Source: Cohnella laeviribosi DSM 21336 (lineage in GTDB: Bacteria; Bacillota; Bacilli; Paenibacillales; Paenibacillaceae). From it: a DNA stretch of 64,000 bases. Positions 18,587-27,235 of the stretch are shown here, piece after piece. A model generated the notes under the pieces. The model was not told where the DNA came from and did no database searches. It worked only from the letters and a program-made list of their open reading frames with translations. How positions within the stretch are numbered: position 1 is the stretch's first letter; each line of letters starts with the position of its first letter. Made by a program: the position numbers and the translations under genes. The stretch is taken from the NCBI RefSeq assembly GCF_000378425.1, contig NZ_KB899823.1:1-64000 (forward strand), written 5' to 3'.

Positions 18587-18973
18587 CGTCCATTCGGTCG
18601 TATGGTTGAACCGATTGTCCTGCAGCAAATCCATCAAGGTGCCTACGCACCCGGCTTTCGGATCGTGCGTTCCGTACACGACCCTTTCGATCCGGGACTG
18701 AAGGATGGCGCCGGCACACATCGGACAAGGCTCCAGCGTGACGTACAGCGTACAGCCAAGAAGCCGCCAGGCTCCAAGCGTTTCGCTCGCCCGCCGGATC
18801 GCGACCATTTCGGCGTGACCCGTGGGATCTTTGGCCGTCTCCCGCACATTGTATCCAGCCCCGACGATGACGCCGTCGCGCACGATGACTGCGCCGATCG
18901 GCACCTCTCCCAACTGCTCGGCCATTTTGGCCTGCCGGATGGCCTCTTGCATCCACAATTCGTCTTCGGACAC
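18515..18973 (-). CDS. tadA: tRNA-specific adenosine deaminase
   Basis: Converts the wobble adenosine of tRNA-Arg(ACG) to inosine. 152 residues with the zinc site His53-Ala-Glu55 and PCPMC (Cys83, Cys86) and the catalytic Glu55. The GTG start at 18973 follows GAGGAG at normal distance. In Bacillus this gene lies downstream of serS and before the SRP RNA and dnaX; here it stands alone on the opposite strand, and no SRP RNA or dnaX is near, so the region has been rearranged. It converges on and overlaps the Spo0E-like gene. Confidence 0.96.
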   Translation of the reverse strand: MSEDELWMQEAIRQAKMAEQLGEVPIGAVIVRDGVIVGAGYNVRETAKDPTGHAEMVAIRRASETLGAWRLLGCTLYVTLEPCPMCAGAILQSRIERVVYGTHDPKAGCVGTLMDLLQDNRFNHTTEWTSGVLQEQCAGLLTEFFRRLRVRK

Positions 18974-19035
18974 GGTTTAAGCTCCTCTCTTTTCCCACGA
19001 ACACGTATTCGTTGTTAACATGCTGTGTATAATTT

Positions 19036-19073
19036 AGTGGATAACTTTCGAGTTGTCCACAGAATTATGCACA
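19036..19073. promoter_or_regulatory. Cluster of three DnaA-box-like sites
   Basis: Within 38 bases lie AGTGGATAA (19036-19044, one mismatch to the reverse box TGTGGATAA), TTGTCCACA (19053-19061, one mismatch) and TTATGCACA (19065-19073, perfect TTATNCACA). A TATAAT is at 19028-19033. The cluster lies between the divergent tadA and glucosaminidase-like genes. A role in DnaA-dependent control is inferred from sequence only. Confidence 0.6.
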
Positions 19074-19247
19074 ACATCGACAATTTATTGGGGATAACCT
19101 GCTTTTTTTGGGGATAGTGACGTGTTGGTTTTTTCTTTTTCATTGTAACAAAGGGGACTGGAAGTGCAAATTTGCCTTTTTCCCGAATACAGTATAGAGA
19201 AGAGGCGTGGACAACCTGACTCGCAGGCAAAAAAGGAGGGATGCGCA

Positions 19248-20048
19248 TTGGCTACGTCGGCGTATTTGGGATGCCGGTTTCGGGTGCGGACCGGTTGGGA
19301 GCCGTCGGGCAAGACCTCGATTATGGGGCAGTCGTACTGTACGGCCGAGGAGCTGACCGCGTTCGCCAGGCGCCGGAATCCGGGAGCGCCCGACTGCTCC
19401 GGGCTGTATTTGCAGCTTGGCGAGCGCTACGGGGTGCGGGGGGATTTGGCGTATTGCCAGGCGATGTACGAGACGAAGATGTGGTCGTTGGACGCGGACT
19501 ATTCGGAAGAACGGCTGGCCAAGGATGCCGAGGTCCAAATCCGCAGGCTGTACCGCTTTGCTGCCGGACCGCCGCCGCAGGAGGAAGATCGGCCGAACGG
19601 GGAGCTGCACGCTGCGGAGGCTCGGCTGCGGCACTTGCGCGGCCAGGCGCGCTGTTGGGAGGATTTGAACGGCAAATGGCCCGGGGCCGGCGATCGTTAC
19701 GGCCAGGACATCGTATCCATTTGGAGAAATCTGCTGGAGTGGGCCGGCAAAGGAGGCATTCGCGTGGAAAAGAAAACGGAAACAGCCCTGCCCGAATCGC
19801 AGCAAGGGGAGCGGGCGCGGCTGCGGCACGACGATCAGGTCCCGGACGGGAATGAAACGGCACAAGCGGGGACGAGTCTCGAACAGCGCGTTGCCGCTAT
19901 CGCGGCGCAAGAGGATCTGAACTGGCTGCGCAGCCGGGACTTGCTGCCCGTGCCGGATCCATTGCCGGGAAAGGGCGTAACGTGGGCCGAGCTGGCCGCG
20001 CTGCTGCGGCGCTGGGACGAGAAGCGTCCGGAGCCTTCGGAAGGCTGA
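19248..20048 (+). CDS. Glucosaminidase-like (N-acetylmuramoyl hydrolase) domain protein
   Basis: 266 residues. Residues about 35-75 resemble the start of cell-wall glucosaminidase domains (YCTAEELTAFARRRNPGAPD, GERYGVRGDLAYCQAMYET), with the Glu of YET at the catalytic position. The later part (about 125-265) is rich in Arg, Glu, Ala and Trp and unrecognised. The TTG at 19248 is chosen because AGGAGG lies at 19234-19239; a competing ATG at 19241 is in another frame. No convincing signal peptide is seen, which is odd for a wall hydrolase. Upstream lies a DnaA-box cluster. Confidence 0.78.
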   Translation: MATSAYLGCRFRVRTGWEPSGKTSIMGQSYCTAEELTAFARRRNPGAPDCSGLYLQLGERYGVRGDLAYCQAMYETKMWSLDADYSEERLAKDAEVQIRRLYRFAAGPPPQEEDRPNGELHAAEARLRHLRGQARCWEDLNGKWPGAGDRYGQDIVSIWRNLLEWAGKGGIRVEKKTETALPESQQGERARLRHDDQVPDGNETAQAGTSLEQRVAAIAAQEDLNWLRSRDLLPVPDPLPGKGVTWAELAALLRRWDEKRPEPSEG

Positions 20049-20100
20049 CGGCGCTGCTGCTTGGCGTCCGCAAAGCCGGGTTGCGCGGCGCGGACACGCA

Positions 20101-20138
20101 AAACGGCTGCGCCGTCCCGGGGACGTGCGCAGCCGTTT
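20101..20138. terminator. Long symmetric hairpin between converging genes
   Basis: AAACGGCTGCGC (20101-20112) pairs perfectly with GCGCAGCCGTTT (20127-20138). It has no long T-tract on either side but lies between two converging genes, so it probably serves both strands. Confidence 0.6.
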
Positions 20139-20217
20139 GGAAGCTGGCGGCATCGGGCCGCGGCCGGTGCCGAAGGGCAGGCCGCCGATCGCGTTCAAGG
20201 GGCACCCGATGCGTGGA

Positions 20218-21069
20218 TTAAGGCTTTGAAGAGGATTGCGCCGAAGCCTGTTGGCCTTGACTCGCGTTGGCGACAGCCGACAGGGTCGTCTGATCGGATG
20301 CGGGATCGGTATATTTCCGCAAAATCGCCACTTCGACGCGGCGGTTTCTCGCCCTTCCTTCGCTCGTTGCGTTCGAGTCGACCGGACGGTATTCGCCGTA
20401 GCCGATCGCGCTGAATTTTTTCGGGTCGAAGGCGGGGTTTTGCAGCAGAATCATCATGAAGTTAATCGCCCGCTTGGAGCTCAGATCCCAGTTGGAATCG
20501 AACTTGGCCGTCCGAATCGGCACGTTGTCGGTATGGCCGGAGACGACGATTTCGTAGTCGGGATACTCCTGCAGCATTTGTCCGATCGCGACGGCGAGCG
20601 CCCGGGCTTCGGGCTTGACCGTCGCTTCGCCGGAATCGAAGAGGGCCGTGTCCCGTATGGTGATCAGCAGCTCCGACTGGTTCAATTGCGTCTGCAACTG
20701 CGAAGCCAGGCCGTTTTTCTTGATGTACCGGTCGAGCTCTTTTTTCAGCCCTTCGAGGTTCTCCTGTTCCAGCTGCTGCAGCTGCTTGCGCGTCATCTGG
20801 CCGTCTTCGGTATGACGCTGGCGTATTTTGTTGCTTAAGTCCTGTTCGCTCTCGATCGCCGCCGATTTGTCCAGTATCCCGAGACCGGCGTTAAGAACGC
20901 TGTTGAAGGCTTGGCTCAGCGCTTCCAGCTTGGACGTATTGACCGCGCTGGCCGCATAGAGCACGATGAACAGCGCGAGCAGCAGCGTCATCAGGTCGGA
21001 GTAAGGCAGGAGCCAGGATTCGTCGATGTGCTCGTCATGCTGATCATGCCGTCGCTGCTTTTTGCTCAC
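20218..21069 (-). CDS. motB: Flagellar motor protein MotB
   Basis: Stator subunit anchoring the flagellar motor to peptidoglycan. 283 residues: a short cytoplasmic N-terminus, one membrane helix carrying the essential ion-binding Asp25 in LPYSDLMTLLLALFIVLY, a linker, and an OmpA-like domain (about 120-255) with VSGHTDNVPI and a closing NRRVEVAIL. Start at 21069; it overlaps motA by 26 bases, so the two are translated together. Whether the motor uses protons or sodium cannot be decided from this alone. No other flagellar genes are in the window. Confidence 0.95.
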   Translation of the reverse strand: MSKKQRRHDQHDEHIDESWLLPYSDLMTLLLALFIVLYAASAVNTSKLEALSQAFNSVLNAGLGILDKSAAIESEQDLSNKIRQRHTEDGQMTRKQLQQLEQENLEGLKKELDRYIKKNGLASQLQTQLNQSELLITIRDTALFDSGEATVKPEARALAVAIGQMLQEYPDYEIVVSGHTDNVPIRTAKFDSNWDLSSKRAINFMMILLQNPAFDPKKFSAIGYGEYRPVDSNATSEGRARNRRVEVAILRKYTDPASDQTTLSAVANASQGQQASAQSSSKP

Positions 21070-21856
21070 CGCTCGATTCCTCCTGCTCGAACAATTTCAC
21101 CCGTTCCGTCGGCGTCAGGAATACGGACAGCTTCTGCTGAATGGCCGTCGTGGATACCCCGGACTGAATGGACAGCAGGCCTTCCACCATCATCAGCCGA
21201 AGCTCGATTTCCCGCTTGGACAAGCGTTTCAGCTTATTGGAGATCGGGTGCCAGAGCACGTATCCGGAGAAAATCCCGAGCAGCGTGGCGACGAAGGCGG
21301 CCGCGACCGCATGGGCCAGCGTCTCCATTTCGGCAAGGTTGCCGAGCGCTGCGATCAGGCCGATAACGGCCCCGAGAACCCCGAGCGTCGGCGCGTACAT
21401 GCCCGCCTGGGAGAAAATTTGCGCGCCGGCGCGGTGGCGCTCCTCCGTTGCGGAAATGTCTTCGAGCAGCACGTCGCGGACGAAATCCTGATCGTTGCCG
21501 TCGATGATCATCCGCATCCCGTTTTTGAGGAACTGGTCTTCGATCTCCTCGACGCGGGCTTCGAGGGCAAGCAGTCCTTCGCGGCGGGTGATCGATGCCC
21601 ACTCCATAAACATCCGGATCACTTCGGAACGCTCGATCAGCTTGGGCTCTACAAACACGATCTTGAGCAGCTTCGGAACCTTCGCCAGATCCCTCATCGG
21701 GAAAGCCATGCAAACGGAAGCTGCGGTGCCCACGAAAATGATGACATATGCGGCCGGGTTGTTGACCAGGCTGACAAGTGGCGCTCCCTTCAGGAACATC
21801 CCTAATATGAGCGCGACTAACCCCAAAAACAATCCGATAATGGTCGAGTTTTTCAT
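21044..21856 (-). CDS. motA: Flagellar motor protein MotA
   Basis: Proton- or sodium-channel stator subunit. 270 residues with two N-terminal helices (about 5-50, LFLGLVALILGMFLKG), a large cytoplasmic loop, and two more helices (about 150-205) containing PTLGVLGAVIGLIAALG, where the conserved prolines of the family lie. The start at 21856 (MKNSTIIGLFLG) follows GGGGTG; a longer in-frame extension upstream lacks a site. It precedes and overlaps motB. Confidence 0.95.
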   Translation of the reverse strand: MKNSTIIGLFLGLVALILGMFLKGAPLVSLVNNPAAYVIIFVGTAASVCMAFPMRDLAKVPKLLKIVFVEPKLIERSEVIRMFMEWASITRREGLLALEARVEEIEDQFLKNGMRMIIDGNDQDFVRDVLLEDISATEERHRAGAQIFSQAGMYAPTLGVLGAVIGLIAALGNLAEMETLAHAVAAAFVATLLGIFSGYVLWHPISNKLKRLSKREIELRLMMVEGLLSIQSGVSTTAIQQKLSVFLTPTERVKLFEQEESSGEQKAATA

Positions 21857-22025
21857 TGCTACACCCCAGCTTGTCGTAAATGGATACAGGATTTTTGTTT
21901 CGTTCGGAAGCGACACTTTACTCTTTTTATCGACAGTCCGGGGGCAAAGTATTAGAGATGAAGACGTTTTTTCATAAAAATGCCGTTTTGTCCGGCGCTT
22001 ATTTTCGTTTTGGAGGGGATGAAAG

Positions 22026-22325
22026 ATGAAGGGGAGCGCGAGGCTGCTGAAAGACGAAGAGATTGCCGAAGCGTTGGGAAGACTGGACGGGTGGAAGCTG
22101 GAAGAAAACAAACGGATCGCGAAAAAATATCTTTTTCCTTCGTTTCCCGAGGCGATCTCGTTCGTTCAAAAGGTGGCGGAAATCGCGGAGGCGCAAAACC
22201 ATCATCCCTTTATCGCCATCGATTACCGCAAGGTGACGCTTCGTCTGACCACCTGGCATTCCGGCGGGCTGACCGGGCTGGATATCGCAGCGGCATCGGC
22301 CTACGACGGGCTGCTGGCGAAGTAG
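22026..22325 (+). CDS. phhB: 4a-hydroxytetrahydrobiopterin dehydratase (PCD/DCoH)
   Basis: Recycles the pterin carbinolamine formed by aromatic amino acid hydroxylases. 99 residues, the normal length. The conserved pocket histidines are His59-His60 (QNHHPFIAI) and His78 (TTWHSGGLTGLD). GGAGGGG lies seven bases before the ATG at 22026. No hydroxylase gene is nearby, so in this organism it may serve another pterin, such as a molybdopterin-related one (inference). Confidence 0.92.
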   Translation: MKGSARLLKDEEIAEALGRLDGWKLEENKRIAKKYLFPSFPEAISFVQKVAEIAEAQNHHPFIAIDYRKVTLRLTTWHSGGLTGLDIAAASAYDGLLAK

Positions 22326-22332
22326 TTCCGGC

Positions 22333-22380
22333 AAAAAAGAGAGGCGGCCGAGCAAGGATTCGCCCCTTGCCCAACCGCCG
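22333..22380 (-). terminator. Terminator of the DUF378 gene (minus strand)
   Basis: On the minus strand GGCGG...GGCAAGG pairs with CCTTGC...CCGCC and is followed by TCTCTTTTTT. It can also form on the plus strand, after phhB. Confidence 0.75.
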
Positions 22381-22418
22381 CGACGAAGCTATCGGATGCA
22401 GAACGGGTACGTCCGGAT

Positions 22419-22622
22419 TCACGGGTTTTTGGTCACTTTTCCGAACAGCGACAAAGCGTACAAAGCGGCTACGCCCACGATGATATATACGATTTTGGAT
22501 CCGACTTCGGCGCTGCCCCCGAAAATTTCGCTTACAACGTCGTACTCGAACAGTCCGACCGAGAGCCAGTTCAAGCCTCCCAGAATCACCAGAATCAGGC
22601 TGATCACATTGAGCGTTTTCAC
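22419..22622 (-). CDS. DUF378 family small membrane protein
   Basis: 67 residues with two membrane helices (about 5-25 and 43-60). The family pattern is clear: NVISLILVILGGLNWLSVGLF and IVYIIVGVAALYALSLF, as in many small Gram-positive proteins of unknown function. The start is GTG at 22622; GGAGGCTGTTGAG lies upstream. It is a single gene with its own terminator. Confidence 0.9.
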   Translation of the reverse strand: MKTLNVISLILVILGGLNWLSVGLFEYDVVSEIFGGSAEVGSKIVYIIVGVAALYALSLFGKVTKNP

Positions 22623-22782
22623 ACCTCAACAGCCTCCTTAGGGGGATAGTCGTTAACCATTACACAGTATGAAAGGAATCCGCGGCATATGCTTAAGGCC
22701 GCTTGGCGAAACCGATCTTGGCCGTTTACGTATGAAGACATAAGGCATAATAGGAAATAAAGCCAGAGGAGGCGAGCGCTTG

Positions 22783-23136
22783 ATGAATTGCCCGGTTTGT
22801 CATGATACGCGCATGAAAGAAGTGGAGAAGAACGGGGTTCTGATCGATATTTGTCCGAGCTGCAAAGGCGTATGGCTGGACCGCGGGGAGCTGGACAAGC
22901 TGATGCAAGAAGTCCGCGAAGTCAGGGACGAGTACAATCACTGGTATTATGACGACAGGCATGATCCATCGTACCCCAGGACGCCGCACCCGCAGCAGGG
23001 CTATCCTCAGCAGCCGTACCCTCCGCAATCGCATCCGCAGCATGGATACGATCCGAAATACCGCGGATACGGCGGCCATTACAAGCATAAGAAAAAGAAA
23101 AGCGTTCTGGATTTGTTCGGAGATTTGTTCGACTGA
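22783..23136 (+). CDS. TFIIB-type zinc ribbon protein
   Basis: 117 residues. The N-terminus holds a four-cysteine zinc ribbon: CPVC (residues 3-6) and CPSC (24-27), followed by KGVWLDRGELDKL, the pattern of the zf-TFIIB family. The middle (about 62-92) is a Pro/Gln/Tyr/His-rich low-complexity stretch, then a Lys-rich segment and the hydrophobic ending LDLFGDLFD. AGAGGAGGCG precedes the ATG at 22783; a TTG at 22780 is also possible. The family's role is unknown. Confidence 0.9.
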   Translation: MNCPVCHDTRMKEVEKNGVLIDICPSCKGVWLDRGELDKLMQEVREVRDEYNHWYYDDRHDPSYPRTPHPQQGYPQQPYPPQSHPQHGYDPKYRGYGGHYKHKKKKSVLDLFGDLFD

Positions 23137-23154
23137 CCGTTTCTTCCGAACCCG

Positions 23155-23724
23155 TCAGGATCGCCCGTCGGGGCGGTCCTTTTGTTGATAGACCATGCAG
23201 CAGATGTGGACGCAGCCGTGCGTTGCCCGCCGCGTGTACGAGTCGGTGATGACGAAGCCCGCTTTCTCGTAGGCGCGGATGGCCCGCTTGTTCCACGACT
23301 CGACCTCAAGGTCGATCTCGGCTCCGGGATAGCGCGCCGAAGCCTCCGCGACCAGCGCCCGCATCAACTCCGCGCCCCAGCCGATGCCGCAGCAGTCCGG
23401 CCGAAGCCCGAGACCGAGCCGGACGACGCCCGTCATCGGGAAAAATTGCGCGTACCCGACCAGCGCCTGCTCCTTGTCGCGCACCGAGGCGTACTGGCTT
23501 TGCCGGATGTCCGGATCTCCGAACTCCTTCCCCTGCGAGCGCATCTCTTCCCAAGCCGGCCAGCGATAGCGGTCGTAAGGAGCCGGGTAGCGCCACGAGC
23601 ATATCTCTTCCGCATCCGCTTCCGTCATCGGGCCGATCCGAAAATCCGTCCACCGCAAAGGATCCCTCTCCTTTTTCGATCTCTTGAGTTCAATAGTTTC
23701 AGCATACCATAGCCGCTCCTTCAT
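23155..23724 (-). CDS. GNAT family N-acetyltransferase
   Basis: 189 residues, one GNAT domain. Motif A, which binds acetyl-CoA, reads LGLRPDCCGIGWGAELMRAL (about residues 107-126), followed by LEVESWNKRAIRAYEKAGF, the typical motif B. The acceptor substrate cannot be predicted. The start at 23724 (MKERLWYAE) may be too early; an ATG-less alternative near the FRIGPMTEADAEEI strand is possible. It is divergent from the MFS gene, with 70 bases between. Confidence 0.9.
   Translation of the reverse strand: MKERLWYAETIELKRSKKERDPLRWTDFRIGPMTEADAEEICSWRYPAPYDRYRWPAWEEMRSQGKEFGDPDIRQSQYASVRDKEQALVGYAQFFPMTGVVRLGLGLRPDCCGIGWGAELMRALVAEASARYPGAEIDLEVESWNKRAIRAYEKAGFVITDSYTRRATHGCVHICCMVYQQKDRPDGRS
23158..23184 (+). 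terminator. Terminator after the zinc ribbon gene
   Basis: GGATCGCCC and GGGGCGGTCC pair and are followed by TTTTG. It overlaps the 3' end of the converging acetyltransferase gene. Confidence 0.7.
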
Positions 23725-23794
23725 GGTATAATGAATCGGCTTGATTTAGGCGATTGAAAAAAATGGTTGGCTGGGAAAGGGAGTCTTTCGACCG

Positions 23795-24991
23795 GTGACA
23801 CGGCTTGTTTGGTTGGGATGTATTGCGTATTTGACCATCGGGCTCGGCCAGCTCGTGGCCGGTTCGGTTATGGAGCCGATGGTGCGCGCCTACGGAATCG
23901 GATACGGGGACGGGGGCCAGTTGGTGATGCACCAGTTTCTGGGCGGGCTGGCCGGAACGCTGTGCGCCCCTTGGCTCGTCCGGATCGCGGGCCGGAAGCG
24001 TCTGCTGCTGGCGAGCTTTGCGCTGATGGCGGCGGCGGAGTTGATCTTTGCCTTGCGGCCGTCATGGGGGATCATGCTGGCGGTTTCCCCGCTGGCCGGC
24101 TTCGGCTTCGGCACGGTGGAGACACTGGTGGGCTCGTTGATCATCAGCGCGGCGGGCGAGAAAGCCAATGTGGCCATGAGCCGGGTGGAGGTGTTTTTCG
24201 GCGTTGGGGCGCTAACGATTCCGTTCGCCGGCGCCGCGTTGATCCAGGCCGGGCAGTGGCGGCTGGCGTTTGCCTGCGTCGGCGTGCTGGCGGCCTTGAC
24301 GCTTGGGCTGTGGGCGGTTCTATGGCCCGGCGTGCTGCATTCGAGCGATCGCGCCGGGCGGGAGTCGAAGGGGAGCGCGCCGACGCTCTTGCCCTTAAGC
24401 GCCCGAACCCGGCTGACTTTGGCGGCCTGCGCCTGCTTCTTCTTCGTGTACGTCGGATTCGAGATGAGTTTCGTTCACTACCTGCCCTCGCTGCTCGTGC
24501 AAACCGGCGGCTTGACCGACGCTTCGGCAACGCTTGCCTTAAGCGTGTTCTGGGGAGCGATGACGCTCGGCCGGTTGGTGGCCGGACAGCTTGCGGACCG
24601 CTTCGGCGGGGCGACGTATCTGATCGTCTCCTGCGCGGTGGCCGCCGCCGCGTTCATTCTGATGAGCCTGCCGAGCGGAATCGGACTGACGATGGCGTTG
24701 ATCTTCGCGGCCGGGTTTGCGATGTCGGGGATGTTCGCCATCGCCCTTGTGTTCGGAACGCGCGCCGCGCCGGACCGAACGGTTCGGGTCACGAGCATCC
24801 TGATGGCTTGCGGCCTGCTCGGCAGCGCGGTGCTGCCCCGGATTACCGGTGGCTTCCTGGACCGGTTCGATGCCGCGCCGACGTTTTTCCTGCTGGCCGG
24901 GATTGCCGTGCTGATGCTCGTCATCGCCGCCGTCGCGGTCGCGTCAAGGCGGGCAGGCCGTCCGGAGCGGGCGGCGGCCGCGGAGGGTTAG
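23795..24991 (+). CDS. Major facilitator superfamily transporter
   Basis: 398 residues, about 12 membrane helices in two halves with a central basic loop (about 190-205, HSSDRAGRESKGS). The motif-A-like segment after helix 2 reads APWLVRIAGRKRLLL and its second-half counterpart GRLVAGQLADRFGGATYL. It is probably a sugar or drug permease of the FucP/YfmO-like set, with no substrate assigned. The GTG start at 23795 follows AAAGGGA. A TATAAT at 23727-23732 lies in the divergent promoter region. Confidence 0.92.
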   Translation: MTRLVWLGCIAYLTIGLGQLVAGSVMEPMVRAYGIGYGDGGQLVMHQFLGGLAGTLCAPWLVRIAGRKRLLLASFALMAAAELIFALRPSWGIMLAVSPLAGFGFGTVETLVGSLIISAAGEKANVAMSRVEVFFGVGALTIPFAGAALIQAGQWRLAFACVGVLAALTLGLWAVLWPGVLHSSDRAGRESKGSAPTLLPLSARTRLTLAACACFFFVYVGFEMSFVHYLPSLLVQTGGLTDASATLALSVFWGAMTLGRLVAGQLADRFGGATYLIVSCAVAAAAFILMSLPSGIGLTMALIFAAGFAMSGMFAIALVFGTRAAPDRTVRVTSILMACGLLGSAVLPRITGGFLDRFDAAPTFFLLAGIAVLMLVIAAVAVASRRAGRPERAAAAEG

Positions 24992-25089
24992 GGCTAGGCG
25001 TTTGAGCCGTTTCTTGGGGCGCTCGGCTTGCATTTGGCATTGTTGGATGGCAAATAAAGTCAATCAACAAGGAAAAGGAGTGTCGGCGG

Positions 25090-25935
25090 ATGCAAAATAT
25101 CGTATCGATGAAGTGGGTGCTTGCGCGGCTGTACGAATCCGATCTCGTGATCGCGGACTGCCGCTTTTGGCTGGGGCAGCCGGATCGGGGCCGGGCCGCT
25201 TATGAGGCCGACCATATCCCGGGGGCCGTGTACCTGGATCTGGAGCGGGATCTGTCGGCTCCGGTCGGCGAGCACGGCGGCCGGCATCCGCTGCCGGACA
25301 TCCCGGAGTTGGCCGAACGGCTCGGCCGGGCCGGCATCGGCAACGGAACGCGGGTCGTTGCGTACGACGACCAGGGCGGAGCAATGGCCTCGAGACTATG
25401 GTGGCTGCTCAAATATCTGGGTCACGACAACGTCTATGTCATGGACGAAGGCTACTCCGCCTGGAAGCGGGAGGGCTACCCGGTCAGCTCCGAGCGGAAG
25501 GTGACCGTTCCTTCCGCTTTCGTGCCCCGGGTGCGGGCCGAGATGCTGGCGGACGTCTCGGAAGTCCGCTCCAAGCTCGGCCGGCCCGGCACCGTTCTGG
25601 TGGACTCCCGCGAAGCCCCGCGCTATCGCGGCGAAACGGAGCCCATGGACAAGATCGCAGGCCACATCCCGGGCGCCGTCAACAAGTTCTGGAAGGGCGT
25701 TCTGGACGAGCAAGGCCGGTTCAAACCGGCGGATGCCATCGCGGACCATTTCGCCGATTTGCCGCGCGACAAGGAGCTCATCGTCTACTGCGGCTCCGGC
25801 GTCACCGCCACGCCGAACGTGCTGGCGCTGCAGGAAGCCGGCTTTAAAAACGTGAAGCTGTATGCGGGAAGCTGGAGCGATTGGATCAGCTATCCCGAAA
25901 ATCCGATTGCCACGGGGGAAGAGGAAAAGGCGTGA
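25090..25935 (+). CDS. Sulfurtransferase (thiosulfate/3-mercaptopyruvate type)
   Basis: 281 residues with two rhodanese domains (about 8-130 and 155-275). The active site Cys234 lies in YCGSGVTAT; the loop CGSGVT is closer to mercaptopyruvate sulfurtransferases (CGxGV/ST) than to thiosulfate ones. The N-terminal domain is catalytically inactive, as usual. AAAAGGAG lies nine bases before the ATG. The gene is probably monocistronic with a terminator behind. Confidence 0.93.
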   Translation: MQNIVSMKWVLARLYESDLVIADCRFWLGQPDRGRAAYEADHIPGAVYLDLERDLSAPVGEHGGRHPLPDIPELAERLGRAGIGNGTRVVAYDDQGGAMASRLWWLLKYLGHDNVYVMDEGYSAWKREGYPVSSERKVTVPSAFVPRVRAEMLADVSEVRSKLGRPGTVLVDSREAPRYRGETEPMDKIAGHIPGAVNKFWKGVLDEQGRFKPADAIADHFADLPRDKELIVYCGSGVTATPNVLALQEAGFKNVKLYAGSWSDWISYPENPIATGEEEKA

Positions 25936-25951
25936 AGCCGTGACGACGATG

Positions 25952-25998
25952 GAGGGCTGCGACAGGTTGCCATTGGGCAGACTGTTGCAGCCCTTTGT
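25952..25998 (+). terminator. Sulfurtransferase gene terminator
   Basis: AGGGCTGCGACAG pairs with CTGTTGCAGCCCT (one G-U pair), followed by a short T-rich stretch. Confidence 0.75.
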
Positions 25999-26244
25999 GC
26001 TTTTCGTTGAACAGCCGGGGTGTGGATGGTCGAGGATCGGCCTGTGTCTATGGCCCATATTGCTCACCGTTCGCCAAGACACGCACGAATAAATGCCGTT
26101 TATACGCCGCCTGCAATGCGCAAGAACGGATATGCAAGCGCGATTGTGGCTGAGCTATGTTCGGTCTTACTTTAAAAGTGCGCGAAATGCTAGGCTTTAC
26201 GTTTTTTCATGCTGTATATTGGGGTTGGAAGGAGAGGGTGGCGA

Positions 26245-27132
26245 GTGGATTGGGTCGAACGAATGAATAAAGCCATCGGCTATATCGAAGATCATCTTAC
26301 GGAAGATATTGACTACGCAGAGGCGGCGAAGGTCGCGGGTTGCTCCGCATATCATTTTCAACGCATGTTCCCGTTTATTGCCGATGTTTCCTTATCGGAG
26401 TACATAAGACGGCGGCGCCTTACGCTTGCGGCTTTTGAACTTCAGAACAGCGGTGTCAAAGTGATTGATCTTGCGCTCAAGTACGGCTACGACTCGCCCG
26501 AGGCGTTCGCCCGCGCGTTTCAACAGTTGCACGGCGCTGCGCCGACCGCCGCCCGCCACCCAGGGACCAAGCTCAGGGCTTATTCGCGAATCTCCTTTCA
26601 GTTCTCCGTCCAAGGAGTGTCGGAAATGAATTACAGAATCGAAGAGCTGGACGGCTTTTCCATCGTAGGCATTCAAACCCGCGTGAGCACAAACGATGCT
26701 TTCCGGATTGTCCCCGGTTTATGGGCCAGCGCAGCGCGCGAAGGGCTTTTCGGGAAGCTGTGGGAAGTGCGCGATGCGGAACACCCGATCAGAGGGATCC
26801 TGGGGGTATGTGCGGATGGCGAGCATGGCCAAAAGGAAGAGTTCAACTACATCATGTCCACGGTCTCCCGTCAAACGCCGCCTGAAAAGATGATCAAAAG
26901 GGAGTTTCCTAAAGCCGCATGGGCCGTTTTTGAAGCGGAAGGCCCTCCGGAAGCGCTTGGGGAGATGTGGAGGCGCTTGTATACGGAATGGGTTCCTGCT
27001 TCGGCTTACGAGCTTGCTTATTTGCCCGCGATCGAATGCTACTTGCCGCCGGAAGAAAACAAAAACGAATTATGGGTACCCGTAAAATGCAGGGATAAGC
27101 TCTGCGACAGGCAGGAATTGCATCTGAAATGA
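26245..27132 (+). CDS. AraC-family regulator with GyrI-like effector domain
   Basis: 295 residues. Residues about 1-105 carry two AraC helix-turn-helix units (DYAEAAKVAGCSAYHFQRMF and VIDLALKYGYDSPEAFARAF). Residues about 130-290 are a GyrI/Rob-like small-molecule-binding domain (MNYRIEELDGFSIVGI, closing IECYLPPEENKNELWVPVK). This plan is typical of regulators sensing drugs or hydrophobic molecules. The GTG at 26245 follows AAGGAGAG; the frame could open at 26209 but without a site there. The next gene contains a related effector domain. Confidence 0.93.
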   Translation: MDWVERMNKAIGYIEDHLTEDIDYAEAAKVAGCSAYHFQRMFPFIADVSLSEYIRRRRLTLAAFELQNSGVKVIDLALKYGYDSPEAFARAFQQLHGAAPTAARHPGTKLRAYSRISFQFSVQGVSEMNYRIEELDGFSIVGIQTRVSTNDAFRIVPGLWASAAREGLFGKLWEVRDAEHPIRGILGVCADGEHGQKEEFNYIMSTVSRQTPPEKMIKREFPKAAWAVFEAEGPPEALGEMWRRLYTEWVPASAYELAYLPAIECYLPPEENKNELWVPVKCRDKLCDRQELHLK

Positions 27133-27235
27133 AGAATACTTTCCTATAAAACATCCGGACATTTCCAAATTGTAACGGCGGCAGCTTGCAAGGGCAGAAT
27201 CGGTCATCGAATATCGGAAAAGGAGACGGTTCAAG

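Noticed and set aside
18974-19247. SRP RNA next to tadA, as in Bacillus
   Set aside because: The gap holds DnaA-box-like sites and AT-rich DNA, but no SRP Alu or S domain signature.
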